From an uncultured Luminiphilus sp. (GTDB lineage Bacteria > Pseudomonadota > Gammaproteobacteria > Pseudomonadales > Halieaceae), in assembly GCA_943789425.1 (NCBI GenBank), contig CALSUB010000010.1:1-64000 (forward strand): a stretch of 64,000 nucleotides of DNA, written 5' to 3'. Positions within the stretch are counted from its first letter, which is position 1; each line of letters starts with the position of its first letter. The notes under the pieces are model-generated. The model was not told where the DNA came from, ran no database searches, and saw nothing but the letters and a program-made list of their open reading frames with translations. The position numbers were made by a program, and so were the translations under genes. Shown here piece after piece: positions 1 through 8,566 of the stretch.

Positions 1-1
1 G

Positions 2-331
2 GCGAGTAAACAACTGCCGCTGGGCGAGCCCGTTCATGTGTTTTTGTTTCGACCCAAGGATACTCCCGGCATTTCTGCTGCAGGGGGCGAGTCAGAGATC
101 AGACGACGTGCTTTACAGGTGACACTCATGAGTGACGCAACCCTTCGGTATACCGAAATCATAGACCATGTTCCCAGTTGGCAGGCGACGGGAGATATTC
201 GAGTAGAGCCTGCAACGGCATGCCTACCTGCGGATGAGGCGGCGCCACTAGACGAGGGATCGACTGAAGCGCTCACTGAAGCGTCTGGAGTGAGCGATGA
301 GCCATCGGCCGGTGAGGACGCCGGCGAATAG
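2..331 (+). CDS. C-terminal part of an unrecognised protein (truncated by window edge)
   Basis: The reading frame is open from the first bases of the window and stops at 329-331, so this is the C-terminal ~109 residues of a longer protein. The first half is mixed (a stretch with PLGEPVHVFLF and a basic SEIRRRALQ). The last ~35 residues are strongly acidic and rich in Ala, Ser and Glu, resembling a disordered tail. I recognise no domain. The GTG at 38 is an internal possibility, but because the frame continues to the edge a start there is not needed. The next features downstream belong to the tRNA-Asn accessory region. Confidence 0.5.
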   Translation, partial: ASKQLPLGEPVHVFLFRPKDTPGISAAGGESEIRRRALQVTLMSDATLRYTEIIDHVPSWQATGDIRVEPATACLPADEAAPLDEGSTEALTEASGVSDEPSAGEDAGE

Positions 332-918
332 ATGGATCAATGAGGGCAAACTAAGCCGCATCACCGTGCTCATCCTTGACTGGAGTGCCGCCTTCTATCC
401 GTGTCTGAGAGTTGCTGCTAAGTCAGCAAATTTTAAGTCTGCGCCCCAGGCGGTTTTCATCGTTCTTAGGCGCCAACAGTCAGCGGAACACCCGTCCACC
501 GATCTGGAGCTCCACCAGTTAGCGATAGTGCGAAAATGTCACGACGAACTTATGTAACAGACGGAACGCGCGCTAGCTAAGCGGATGATCTCGATAGGAT
601 GCCGAATGCAGAATAAATCATGTGCGATATTTAATGAAGAATAAAGCAAGGGGGTCATTTGCATACGTAAGGGGTGAAAGCCAAGCAGGATTAAATAAGA
701 GAGGCCGAATTTCCGTCCCATGTGTTTACTCGCGCTAGCACGCTCCCAAGACATCCTTATCATATGGACCAGCACGTCGAGGGGTCGAAAGGGCGGTCAG
801 CGCTGTGGCGGTGCCGAGCAATGTAAACTCCCGCGAAACTACGCGTAAATCACAGCAGTGAGAGCGGAGACTTTTTTCCTGCAGTACCGTAATGATAAGC
901 TGACCAAAAGCAACATGG
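332..918. other. Gene-poor stretch with a decayed repeat copy
   Basis: I see no convincing gene in this 587-bp stretch. The open frames on both strands are short and lack recognisable content. The only structured item is the degenerate copy of the 58-codon repeat at 518-600. The rest, to the methyltransferase start, is unassigned and may hold that gene's promoter. Confidence 0.5.
518..600 (+). pseudogene. Degenerate copy 1 of the 58-codon basic ORF and its leader
   Basis: From the ATG at 536 the sequence matches the intact copies at 3027 and 8361 for about 14 codons (MSRRTYVTDGTRAS) and then hits a TAA. Similarity fades within about 20 bases after that. About 18 bases upstream of the ATG also match the leader of the other copies (ATCTGG, CAGTTAGC, ATAGT blocks). 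It is therefore a truncated relic of the same repeat. It marks the left edge of the module that holds the methyltransferase gene. Confidence 0.75.
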
Positions 919-927
919 TTGAAAGCA

Positions 928-2463
928 ATGATTGATTGGTCTGAAGGCTATGTAGCCGATATTAGTTATACCTACGGTTATTACCCCGAGCTGAATCCGC
1001 TGCGCATAAAGCTGGCTTTTCTGCATGAAGGTCTGGTTTTTCCTGAGATCGGTACAGCTTGCGAACTTGGCTTCGGCCAAGGAGTGTCCACTAATATTCA
1101 TGCCGCCGCATCGGTGACCGAATGGCACGGAACGGATTTCAATCCGAGTCAAGCCAGTTTTGCTCAGCAGCTCGCTTTGGCATCTGGATCGGGCGCTGAG
1201 CTCCATGACGACGCCTTCGCTGATTTTGCTCGGCGGCCCGACCTGCCGGATTTTGACTTCATAGCGCTCCACGGGATTTGGAGCTGGATATCGAACGAGA
1301 ACCGCAAGATCGTCGTTGAGTTCATTCGCAAGAAACTTAAAGTCGGCGGTGTGCTGTACATCAGCTACAACACAATGCCGGGCTGGGCGGCATTTACGCC
1401 CATGCGACACTTGATGAGGGAACACTCAGAGAGGTTCGGTTCTGAGAGCCGAGGCATCGTAAGTCGAATTGATGGCGCTATCGATTTCGCCGAAGAACTG
1501 CTCGCAACCAATCCGAAATATTTAAAGGCTAATCCGCTTATGGGAGACCGCCTGAGCGCAATCAAAAAGCACGGTCGTCAATACCTCGCGCATGAGTATT
1601 TCAATCAAGACTGGCACCCAATGCACTTTGCCACGATGGCCGAATGGCTAGAGAGTGCAAAACTGCAGTATGCCTGCTCGGCACATCATTTTGATCGAAT
1701 CGACGGCATAAACCTAACCGCAGAGCAAAAAAAATTATTGGGAGAGATACCGGATCCCATGTTCCGACAGAGCGTGCGGGATTTTATGGTCAATCAGCAG
1801 TTTCGAAGAGACTACTGGGTGAAAGGAGCGAGGCAGACTTCCGCATTGGAAAAGGCTGAAGGTTTAAGGGCGTTGCGAGTAGCGTTGACTAGCTATCGGC
1901 CGGACGTTTCCTTAAAGGTCAACGGTGCGCTTGGTGAAGCCAAAATGCCAGAGAAAATTTATGGGCCGATTCTGGATTTCTTGTCTGACCACGAGCCGAA
2001 ATCGCTTGAGCAGATTAACCGGGCGGTCGCCGAAGAGCACATCATATTCTCGCAAGTTGTCGAATCTATCATGGTGTTAACAGGAGCTGGACACCTCTCG
2101 TTTGCGCAGGATGAAGCCGTGGTCGCAAAGGTCAAGAAAAAAGCTGCCACACTGAATACTCAACTGTTCAATAAAGCAAGAAGCGGTGGTGACGTAGCCT
2201 ACTTAGCAAGCCCTGTATCCGGTGAAGGTCATGCTGTTGATCGTTTTCAGCAGCTTTTTCTCTCAGCCATTGCGCAAGGTAGCAAGCAGCCGTCTGAGTG
2301 GGCGGAGATGGTTTGGCAAATCCTTGCAGCTCAAGGACAAAAACTGGTCGTGGAAGGCACCACGCTGGAGACGGCGGAGGAGAATATCGCTGAGTTGGCG
2401 GCGCGAGCGCAGATCTTTGCCGAGAAGCAGTTGCCGATCCTTAGGGCGTTGCAGATCGCCTGA
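928..2463 (+). CDS. Class I SAM methyltransferase with methyltransferase-regulatory domain
   Basis: About 511 residues. The N-terminal half has a SAM-binding motif I (CELGFGQGVS, around residues 45-55), an acidic motif (GTDFNP) and a motif-IV-like block (DFIALHGIWSWI). The middle (~200-300) and the C-terminal half match the layout of proteins with a methyltransferase regulatory domain (the PF10119 type), which includes the rickettsial outer-membrane protein lysine methyltransferases. The actual substrate cannot be read from the sequence. The start is uncertain: TTG at 919 is in frame, but ATG at 928 is the first ATG and neither has a strong ribosome site; a stop at 901 bounds both. It stands alone between a decayed and an intact copy of the 58-codon repeat, so it looks like island cargo. 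Confidence 0.8.
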   Translation: MIDWSEGYVADISYTYGYYPELNPLRIKLAFLHEGLVFPEIGTACELGFGQGVSTNIHAAASVTEWHGTDFNPSQASFAQQLALASGSGAELHDDAFADFARRPDLPDFDFIALHGIWSWISNENRKIVVEFIRKKLKVGGVLYISYNTMPGWAAFTPMRHLMREHSERFGSESRGIVSRIDGAIDFAEELLATNPKYLKANPLMGDRLSAIKKHGRQYLAHEYFNQDWHPMHFATMAEWLESAKLQYACSAHHFDRIDGINLTAEQKKLLGEIPDPMFRQSVRDFMVNQQFRRDYWVKGARQTSALEKAEGLRALRVALTSYRPDVSLKVNGALGEAKMPEKIYGPILDFLSDHEPKSLEQINRAVAEEHIIFSQVVESIMVLTGAGHLSFAQDEAVVAKVKKKAATLNTQLFNKARSGGDVAYLASPVSGEGHAVDRFQQLFLSAIAQGSKQPSEWAEMVWQILAAQGQKLVVEGTTLETAEENIAELAARAQIFAEKQLPILRALQIA

Positions 2464-2894
2464 CATTGATGCCGATGTGGCAATCAAGAGCTAAGGCAAG
2501 GCTCAAGAAATCTGTCGACTTCTGAGCGACCCTCAAACCGGCATTACGCTTCCCGTCGTGGGTAACTAGATAACGGTTATGCTCAAGCAAGGAGGCGCGG
2601 TCGGACGCTCTCGCTAAAGGAACGAGTGGTAGGCAAGTGCTGGTTGGTTGGAATGGCGCACTAGGGTTCATTGCATTAGCCCAGCTATATGGCCTTAGGT
2701 GCTTTGCAAGGTGCGACTCTTGCGGTAGCGAACGTATTGTTATATAGCCTATCCGACCCTTTCTGTTGCGGTGCTTCTATTGCTGGGCGGACCGCTGAGG
2801 CTGCATGGTTTCAAGAAGCTTTGGCCGGTTTTGAGGTTTTAAAATGAACCGCACCTGTTCATCCTGTATTGAATGCCGAATGTCATCTCGTATG
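2464..2894. other. Intergenic stretch, nothing recognised
   Basis: The 431 bp between the methyltransferase gene and the long repeat show no supported gene. Short frames on either strand have no recognisable content. A 24-codon Cys-containing frame begins at about 2844 but runs into the repeat and looks accidental. Confidence 0.5.
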
Positions 2895-3203
2895 TGGGAG
2901 TGGCACCTCCGCGAATGAACAGGCCCGACCCCCTCCCCGGGGTAGGGTCAATCTCTCCGAATCAATTGAGCTAGCAGAACATGTAGCCATCAATCTGGTT
3001 ATTCATCAGTTGGCTATAGTTTAAAAATGTCACGACGAACTTATGAAACAGACGGAACGCGCGCTACCTTGGCTGATGATCTTGATGAGTTAGTCATCGA
3101 CAAGCGTCAGGGATGGCGAGCCACTCCCGCGAAGGCGAGGCGTCGACAGCGAAGGTACGGCAAGCGGCTCACTAAAGAACTCCGTTACAGCGACGTGCTT
3201 TAG
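2895..3203 (+). repeat. Long direct repeat, copy 2 (outside the integrated element)
   Basis: About 309 bp that matches 8228-8537 almost base for base through the 5' part: a GGGAGTGGCACCTCC block, a GC-rich hairpin centred on CCCCGGGG, and an AATCTCTCCGAATCAATT block. It then runs through the 58-codon ORF at 3027-3203. Differences concentrate in the last ~50 bases. In this copy the first hairpin has lost one base of its right arm compared with 8229-8248. Confidence 0.9.
3027..3203 (+). CDS. 58-residue basic protein, intact copy 2
   Basis: ATG at 3027, TAG at 3201-3203. The N-terminus is MSRRTYETDGTR, followed by an acidic helix-like segment (LADDLDELVID), a KRQGWRATP block and a highly basic C-terminal half (KARRRQRRYGKRL) that suggests nucleic-acid binding. 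Compared with the copy at 8361, seven codons differ silently (for example GCC/GCA, CGG/CGC, ACT/ACG, CTC/CTT) and only two or three of the last residues change. That pattern supports a translated protein under selection. There is no clear Shine-Dalgarno sequence. I do not recognise the family or function. Confidence 0.7.
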   Translation: MSRRTYETDGTRATLADDLDELVIDKRQGWRATPAKARRRQRRYGKRLTKELRYSDVL

Positions 3204-3251
3204 GCGGCTCGTGTGCCGATTCCTATGGGGGATTGCGGTAAGGAGAGCCTC

Positions 3252-3284
3252 CTTTGAGGGGCGCTTTGAGGGGCACTTTGAGAA
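3252..3284 (+). repeat. 12-bp short tandem repeat (CTTTGAGGGGCR)
   Basis: Two full copies and a partial third of CTTTGAGGGGC(G/A) lie side by side. They sit between the 58-codon ORF and the left att-like repeat, in a segment that has no counterpart at the right end of the element. Confidence 0.7.
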
Positions 3285-3328
3285 GTGCTGTGGAGGTTGC
3301 TTTGAACCTTCGTGAGTCTCTGTGAAGA

Positions 3329-3403
3329 GAGTGCCATGCATAACAGCCACCGCAGTGACTGCTACACATGGACATACTACTTTGAATATGGCTCCGTCTG
3401 CTG
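3329..3403. repeat. Left att-like direct repeat (attL candidate)
   Basis: About 75 bp matching 8563-8638 at the tRNA-Asn end, with the most exact part at 3366-3403. That part ends in GGCTCCGTCTGCTG, which is the 3' end of the tRNA-Asn gene (with CCA) read on the opposite strand. Beyond 3403 the match to the tRNA stops. This is the expected footprint of an integrase that recombines into a tRNA 3' end. The decayed integrase starts 136 bp inside this repeat. Confidence 0.75.
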
Positions 3404-3510
3404 AAGCCGAACCCTGTATTAACCTGATATCTAATGTCCCTTGATAACCAATAATAACAGTGTTTATAGCCAATCACTGTAGTCAAGTGTAGACTCCTGT
3501 TATCACCCTA

Positions 3511-3533
3511 TTTTGGGGAGTGAGTTGGGGAGT
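3511..3533 (+). repeat. Arm-like repeat TTGGGGAGTGRGTTGGGGAGT, left copy
   Basis: A TTGGGGAGTG / TTGGGGAGT doublet just upstream of the integrase start. It differs by one base from the copy at 8545-8566, which lies just inside the right att-like repeat in the same orientation. Paired repeats inside both ends of an element are typical of integrase arm-type sites. The last GGGGAG may also serve as the integrase ribosome site. Confidence 0.6.
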
Positions 3534-3538
3534 CAGGG

Positions 3539-4713
3539 ATGACTGCGAAACAGGTGTTGAATGCCAAGGCCGGTCAGAAGGTGGGTCTCGGCAATGGTCT
3601 CAGGCTGGTTTGCGATGCACGCAACGGCGCACGCTACTTCGAGCTACGCAAGCGAGTACGTGGGAAAGACTACTCATGGGGTGTCGGAAGCGTTGAGACC
3701 CTCACTATCGCCGGGTGCAACAAGGCGCTCTCATCGGCACGACAGCAAGCAGACAAGATTCTCGATGCCCTGGCGTCAGGTGCCGACCCTTCAGGCATAG
3801 GCAAATCTGCGAAGTCAGGAGAGGTTCTGACAGGTCGCTCTCCCCTGTCCGTGATGTCGCCAAGCAATTTGTTGCCAGCAAGGGTCAGGAGTGGTCGAGC
3901 GAGGCATACCGAGACCGCTGGCTCAACAGTCTGGAGATTCACTGCAAGTGGCTCATGGACTCCCCTATCGCAGACGTCACTCTGGATACCGTGATTGAGG
4001 CCATCCAGCCTCACTTGGCTGTCCGCACTGATACCGCTGAACGCATGGCCAGGAAGCTGTCAGCGCATCTTCACCTACGCTGAGGTACTGAAGCTCCGCA
4101 CCGGCGACCCTGCCGACCAGAAGTACCTGAGTCATGTGCTACCCCAGAAAGGCAAGGTAGCGCCCGTGAAGACACCGTGAGGCAATGGACTACCGTGATT
4201 GCCCTGCCCTGTTCGCCAAGCTCTCAGAGAGCGATACAGCCAGCGCCAAGGCACTTCAGTGGGTGATGCTATCGGCCTGCCGTAGTGCTGAGGGCAGGAA
4301 GATGACATGGGATGAGATTGACCTCGGAACCGGGTCTGGACGATGGAGCAGAACGCACCAAACAACGCAGAGAGTTCGCGTCTCCAATCACGGATGCAAT
4401 GGTGGAACTCATTCAGTGGGCCTCACCCATGCGACGCAGTGAGTTCGTGCTAACTCTGACCGGCACAGCCGCTGAGTGATGTTGCCATCAGCAAACTGCT
4501 CAAACGCCACACGTCTCAGAGCAATCACCGTTCACGGTTTGAGATCATCATTCAGGACTTGGTGCCAAGAAACAGGCGTCGAGGAATCGCTCGCTGAGAT
4601 GCTGTCTGAACCATCTCGTCGGTCGCAATGTCCGCCGCGCATACGCCCGTTCCGACATGCTTGAGGAGAGGATGCGGGTGATGTCTGATTGGGCTGACTT
4701 CCTGACCAACTGA
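3539..4713 (+). pseudogene. P4-type tyrosine integrase (DUF4102 arm domain), frameshifted
   Basis: The reading frame changes several times, but joined pieces give ~390 residues, the normal length for P4/IntS-type integrases. The N-terminus is the arm-binding domain (KVGLGNGLRLVCDARNGARY). A core-binding part follows (EAYRDRWLNSLEIHCKWL, then RIFTYAEVLKL). Catalytic pieces are visible: an HGLR box (VHGLRSSFRTW, ~4530) and, near the end in another frame, RRAYARSDMLEER with the nucleophile Tyr (~4640). The frame is broken near 3820, 4050, 4180, 4340 and 4610 (approximate), so more than one error is needed to explain it and it is probably truly inactive. It faces inward from the left att-like repeat. 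Confidence 0.85.
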
Positions 4714-4926
4714 GTCTTTTTACCCACCGCAATAAAGTGGCATTAACGGAGCGAAACTGTCTTGCATTCTCACTTGGAGGCGCATATCTTTCATGTGACT
4801 CCAGCGTTTCGACACCCCGAAAGGAACGGAACAGGAGGTGGCGTTCAACCGTCGGATACTGCCGCCAGCCAACCGCAGTCCTGACCAACGAGTCGCGTGT
4901 ACCGCGACCTTGGCAGGAGTACGCAG

Positions 4927-5151
4927 ATGCTACCCTCAGATAAAGTTAAACAAGCTAGAGATCAACGCCAGAAGATCACCTTCGACATCGGCGACCTCCG
5001 TGAAATCTTTGAAACCACCGATGGCGGCGCCCGCAAAATCATGCGTGCCGTCAAGCAAGGTGCGTCTGATCCAGATGGCAAGTGGTCTTATCCCGCCGTT
5101 CTGGCCGCGGCCCTCAAGCTAGAGGGAAAGCTACCGGAGGGCGAATCATGA
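4927..5151 (+). CDS. Small element-borne protein, possible DNA-binding or regulatory
   Basis: 74 residues with a clear ribosome site (GGAG at 4914-4917) before ATG 4927. The segment FDIGDLREIFETTDGGARKIMRAVKQG looks like a short helical DNA-binding unit, but I cannot assign a family. Its stop codon overlaps the ATG of the AlpA-like gene (ATGA at 5148-5151), so the two were translationally coupled. In P4-type elements this position often holds small regulators or excisionases; that role is inference only. A longer in-frame start exists at 4897 but lacks a ribosome site. Confidence 0.6.
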   Translation: MLPSDKVKQARDQRQKITFDIGDLREIFETTDGGARKIMRAVKQGASDPDGKWSYPAVLAAALKLEGKLPEGES

Positions 5152-5389
5152 ACCTCCAAACAGCCTCCACCTATCCGGCACAATGGCTCAGCACCTCAGA
5201 CCTTGCCAACACCCGAAGGAAAAGGAGAAGCCAACCCCCTCTACTCAATGTGTCGGAGCAGACCATCTGGCGGTGGGTCAAACAGGGCTACTTCCCGAAC
5301 CCAAATACATTGGGGGCAAAGCCTTCTGGTCAGCAGAGGAGGTCTCAGAGTTCATTGAGTCCTCTCCCACAGGGAGGGCTTCAGCATGA
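5148..5389 (+). pseudogene. AlpA-family regulator / excisionase, one frameshift
   Basis: Read with one added base the product is ~80 residues, with an HTH segment (NVSEQTIWRWVKQGYFPNP) followed by KYIGGKAFWSAEEVSEFIE. This is the order seen in AlpA-type MerR-like DNA-binding proteins, which commonly control integrase or excision in P4-like elements. The break is near 5300-5303, where one C appears to be missing (AACCCAAA instead of AACCCCAAA). Because it is a single-base change in a C run, a sequence error is possible. The gene overlaps the upstream small gene by four bases. Confidence 0.75.
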
Positions 5390-5475
5390 CCTTTGTTGAA
5401 GATGTTGAAGTTTGTAGCAACTCAGCTAATGGCTTGAAGAAGCTGTGACACCAAGGCTTCCGGCGATTTGTTGAC

Positions 5476-6810
5476 TTGTTGGCAATGTTGAAGGAAGCCG
5501 AGAAAGCCGCGGCGAATATAGAGCGAGAGTTTCATCTCCCGTACCCCTCACACCTTCTGCCTGCCGAAATTAGAGAAGTAGTCAGTGCCGCTGTCTCAGT
5601 AGTGAACTGCCCTGAAGAGCTAGCTGTTCAATCTGTGCTGAATACCCTGTCTGTATGCATCGGGGCGTTTCACGACGCAACGGCCTTCCGCAAGGGTGGC
5701 ACTCAGCCCGTCACCCTGGCGCAGGCTGGGAGTGCCATATCGGGAGATAGGAAGTCTTCTGTAGATAACACGGTGCTTAAAGGCATCAGGCAGGCCGCCG
5801 CAGAGTTGAATGATGCCGCTAAGAAGAACAGCGACGAACCAAGCTCATAGTTTGGTCAACAGGGGATACCACCGTAGAGGGTGCCGCCAGCGCGTTTGCC
5901 ACTTCACCAGTGCTGACAATCAACTCTACAGATGGCGCCTCGTTTTTATATAGCCATTCAATGAAAGATGATCAGAAAGCTCAGACTATAGCCACCCTGA
6001 CCCAGTGGTGGGATGCGAATAGGAGGGACAGTAATTAGGGCTAAGGGCATCAAGGATGTTAACGACCCGAGGCTGGATATTTGTTTGATGTTTCAGCCAG
6101 AGTTTTTCAATAGGTTTGTTGCTGATGACCTGTTCAGTAAACAGGGTTTTGCCGCAAGGTTTCTCTACCATCCGTCAAAGAGCAAGCAAGGGACTAGATT
6201 CATCAGCCCTGAGGATGACATTACATCTGCCCAAGAAGTAATTAGTAAGTTCCATGAAAAAACAGGTGTGTTCTTCAAGGATGGTATTAATGGGTTTGAA
6301 GCTGGAGATGACCGCATCTTGATTGAGAAGGACACCCGAAGCGGAGTCGCTTCTTACTGATTACTACAACGAAGTTGAGTCGCTTTTAGGTGAAGACCAA
6401 CCGTTGCATGGCGACCCCTATGCGCAACGCATCATTGAGCATGCAGTTCGGCTAGCGAGTCTGTTCGTTGGCTTCGACGAACGTTCCTCTGTAACACCAG
6501 AGGATATACAGCCAGCTATTCAGCTATCCAAGCACTATCTCTCCATCTGGCATGGGCTGAGGTGCCGAGCCAAGACCGACGTTAGGCACAGTAACGCCGT
6601 TGATTTGTTAAGCCGAATGGTTCAAACGTATCAAGACCGCAGTTTCGATTGACGTCAGAGCGATGTGTCAGGCATTTCGCTATCGCAGGGACTACGTCGA
6701 CCCTCTGCTTAGATGAACTTGAAAACTTAAGTGCTATTGAGGTGCTTGAATTTACCAACCGGCGCACGCCCAAGACGATTAGGGTCGACTGCTTGGACTT
6801 GGTTACGTAA
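5476..6810 (+). pseudogene. DUF3987 (YfjI-like) primase/helicase relative, decayed
   Basis: Pieces in three frames join into a DUF3987-type protein: a YPSHLLPAEIREVVSAAVSVV opening, a LAQAGSAISGDRKSSVDNTV segment in the position of the family's nucleotide-binding block, then KLIVWSTGDTTVEGAA, a segment with FQPEFFNRFVADDLFSKQGFAARFLY, and a helical C-terminal region (HAVRLASLFVGFDERSSVTPEDIQPAIQLSKHYL shortened here to its positions 6440-6540). Frames break near 5840, 5998-6010, 6340 and 6650. An in-frame stop at 5446 precedes the conserved part and an upstream start at 5386 is possible. Such proteins sit in P4/CP4-type elements after AlpA, as here. With four or more lesions it is most likely dead. 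Confidence 0.75.
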
Positions 6811-7196
6811 CCCCCTCAACAACTTCAACATTCCAACAAATCCCCGGACATGCCCATATCCAACTGGCTTTCCGGGGTATTTGCTCATCTCAACAAACTG
6901 CAACAACTTCAACAAACGATGTGAGAGGGGGTGCCAACCACCAACCTCTATTAACAACCACCCATCACTATTAACCTAAGCCCTTGATTATATTGATATT
7001 TCTGTTTTTCAGTGCAATTTGGCTGTGAGTAATCATCATGATTTGCTTGCCACTAACTACTGATTAATAGAGGTAGATCAGCCAGTTAGCTGTTGCGGGT
7101 TAGGGGCTATTCCCATGCCGCCTTGGGAGTGGAGAAGGCGGTAGCTTGAAATCTCAGCCCCCTGTGTTTAAGTGACTGCATCTCACGGGGGTTCTC
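6811..7196 (+). other. AT-rich spacer with short repeats and two hairpins before the BspA-like gene
   Basis: No gene is seen here. It holds a direct repeat CAACAACTTCAACA (near 6817 and 6901). Two inverted repeats follow close to the next gene: CCGCCTT ... AAGGCGG (about 7119-7142, 10-base loop), and a CCCCCTGTG / CACGGGGG pair (about 7158-7188) that would cover the GGGGG ribosome site of the gene at 7197. The arrangement could limit translation or end upstream transcription; this is inference. Confidence 0.5.
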
Positions 7197-8169
7197 ATGA
7201 TTCGATTACTGACAGTAGCTCTACTTTTTGCCAGCTTCCATGCGGCGGCTGAAGTCAACCTGACCGAGCTGAATAATAATACTCCGGCAGATGCTGATGA
7301 TGTCATGGGTAACTTCAACGCGCTGAATGAGGCGTTGCCTCCCAGTGATTGCTCGACCAACCAGATAATCAAGTGGGATGGCTCGGCTTGGGTGTGTGCG
7401 ACCGACTCTCTCGCTGGGCTTGCATGCTCAGAAGGCCAGACAATTGCTCATAGAGAAGGCGCTTGGCAATGTGATGGCTGTGTTCCCCCCGGCACCGCCA
7501 TTACGGACTCTAACTTTGACGCGGCGATTACTGATTGGTTTGCTAATGGTGACGCCAGTCAATACGGCGATATCACCAAATGGTGTACTAGGGCTGTGAC
7601 TGACATGAGGGAGGCCTTCCGGAATAGAACCACATTCAATGAAGACATTAGCGCTTGGGACACGATCAACGTGACAGACATGAGTTACATGTTCTATGGC
7701 GCCATCGCTTTCAATCAGGACATTGGTGGCTGGGACACGAGCAACGTGACAGACATGCGTCCATGTTCTCCGACGCCTCCGCTTTCAATCAGAGCATTGG
7801 CGGCTGGGACACGAGCAACGTGACAGACATGAGTTACATGTTCTCTGGCGCCGTCGCTTTCAATCAGAGACATTGGTGGCTGGGACACGAGCAACGTGAC
7901 AGACATGCGCCTCATGTTCGCCGAAGCCTCCGCTTTCAATCAGAGACATTGGCGGCTGGGACACGAGCAACGTGACAAACATGGGTTACATGTTCTATGA
8001 CGCTGCCGCTTTCAATCAGGACTTGTCTAGCTGGGACGCTTCGTTGGTCACGAGTTGCATCTTATTTGCGGATGGCGCCACAGCATGGCTCGCCGCATAC
8101 GGCGGTTCTATCTCAGGTAAAACACCGCCTCTTTCCTCATCCCTGATAGCCGCTGGATGCGGAAATTAA
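7197..8169 (+). pseudogene. Secreted BspA-like (DUF285) repeat protein, three frameshifts
   Basis: The N-terminus is a signal peptide ([19 protein letters not shown]). A Cys-rich segment follows with [15 protein letters not shown], as seen in fibre-like proteins. From about 7600 come 25-residue repeats of the form [21 protein letters not shown], the BspA-like type found in surface leucine-rich-repeat proteins. The frame is lost by -1 near 7757 and restored by +1 at 7868 and +1 at 7944, each within a repeat unit (CAGAGAC instead of CAGGAC at the last two). The final frame ends normally at 8169 with ...LIAAGCGN. Either repeat-driven slippage or sequence error could explain it. It is the main cargo of the element, perhaps an adhesin. 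Confidence 0.75.
7655..8045 (+). repeat. 75-bp tandem repeats encoding BspA-like units
   Basis: About five units with a 75-bp period, most clearly GGGACACGAGCAACGTGACA followed by GACATG and a variable MF-encoding part. The units are so alike at the DNA level that recent duplication or gene conversion is likely. The three indels of the gene lie inside this array. Confidence 0.85.
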
Positions 8170-8227
8170 CGAAGTCGACACGTAGCTGAGCCGCCAGTCA
8201 AGGGACTCCGAGTTTCATCTCTAGTAA

Positions 8228-8537
8228 GCGGGAGTGGCACCTCCCGCGAATGAACAGGCCCGACCCCCTCCCCGGGGTAGGGTCAATCTCTCCGAATCAA
8301 TTCAGTTAGCAGAACATGTAGCCATCAATCTGGTTATTCATCAGTTGGCTATAGTTAAAAATGTCACGACGAACTTATGAAACAGACGGAACGCGCGCTA
8401 CCTTGGCTGATGATCTTGATGAGTTAGTCATCGACAAGCGTCAGGGATGGCGAGCAACTCCCGCGAAGGCCAGGCGTCGACAGCGAAGGTACGGCAAGCG
8501 CCTCACGAAAGAACTTCGATACAGTGAAGATCTTTGA
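8228..8537 (+). repeat. Long direct repeat, copy 3 (inside the element, beside tRNA-Asn)
   Basis: About 310 bp, nearly identical to 2895-3203. It opens with a perfect hairpin (GCGGGAG, six-base loop, CTCCCGC at 8229-8248), then the CCCCGGGG-centred hairpin, then the 58-codon ORF. Differences from copy 2 rise sharply over the last ~50 bases. Confidence 0.9.
8361..8537 (+). CDS. 58-residue basic protein, intact copy 3
   Basis: ATG at 8361 and TGA at 8535-8537. The protein equals copy 2 except at its end (...RYSEDL here, ...RYSDVL there), while the underlying codons differ silently in seven places. Arg and Lys make up most of the stretch KARRRQRRYGKRL. It lies just inside the right att-like repeat, 87 bp from the 3' end of the tRNA-Asn gene. 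I do not recognise the family. A DNA- or RNA-binding role is plausible from the charge pattern only. Confidence 0.7.
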   Translation: MSRRTYETDGTRATLADDLDELVIDKRQGWRATPAKARRRQRRYGKRLTKELRYSEDL

Positions 8538-8544
8538 CGGCTAA

Positions 8545-8566
8545 TTTGGGGAGTGGGTTGGGGAGT
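8545..8566 (+). repeat. Arm-like repeat TTGGGGAGTGGGTTGGGGAGT, right copy
   Basis: One base different from 3511-3533 and in the same orientation, it lies just inside the right att-like repeat. The pairing with the left copy supports element ends at about 3403 and 8638. Confidence 0.6.

Noticed and set aside
297-557. 86-residue plus-strand frame after the first gene
   Set aside because: Overlaps the preceding gene end, no ribosome site, content not protein-like, and runs into the decayed repeat.
850-1425. 191-residue open frame on the minus strand
   Set aside because: Fully antisense to the methyltransferase gene, whose domains are clear; no recognisable content.
3391-3430. Possible second tRNA-Asn at the left att-like repeat
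   Set aside because: Only the 3' ~15 bases match; the remainder lacks pairing stems and the anticodon arm.
3090-3473. 127-residue minus-strand frame
   Set aside because: Antisense to the 58-codon ORF and through repeat and att-like sequence; no family features.
7655-8045. CRISPR-like or phage repeat array
   Set aside because: The period is 75 bp and each unit encodes a BspA-type unit; no spacer diversity.
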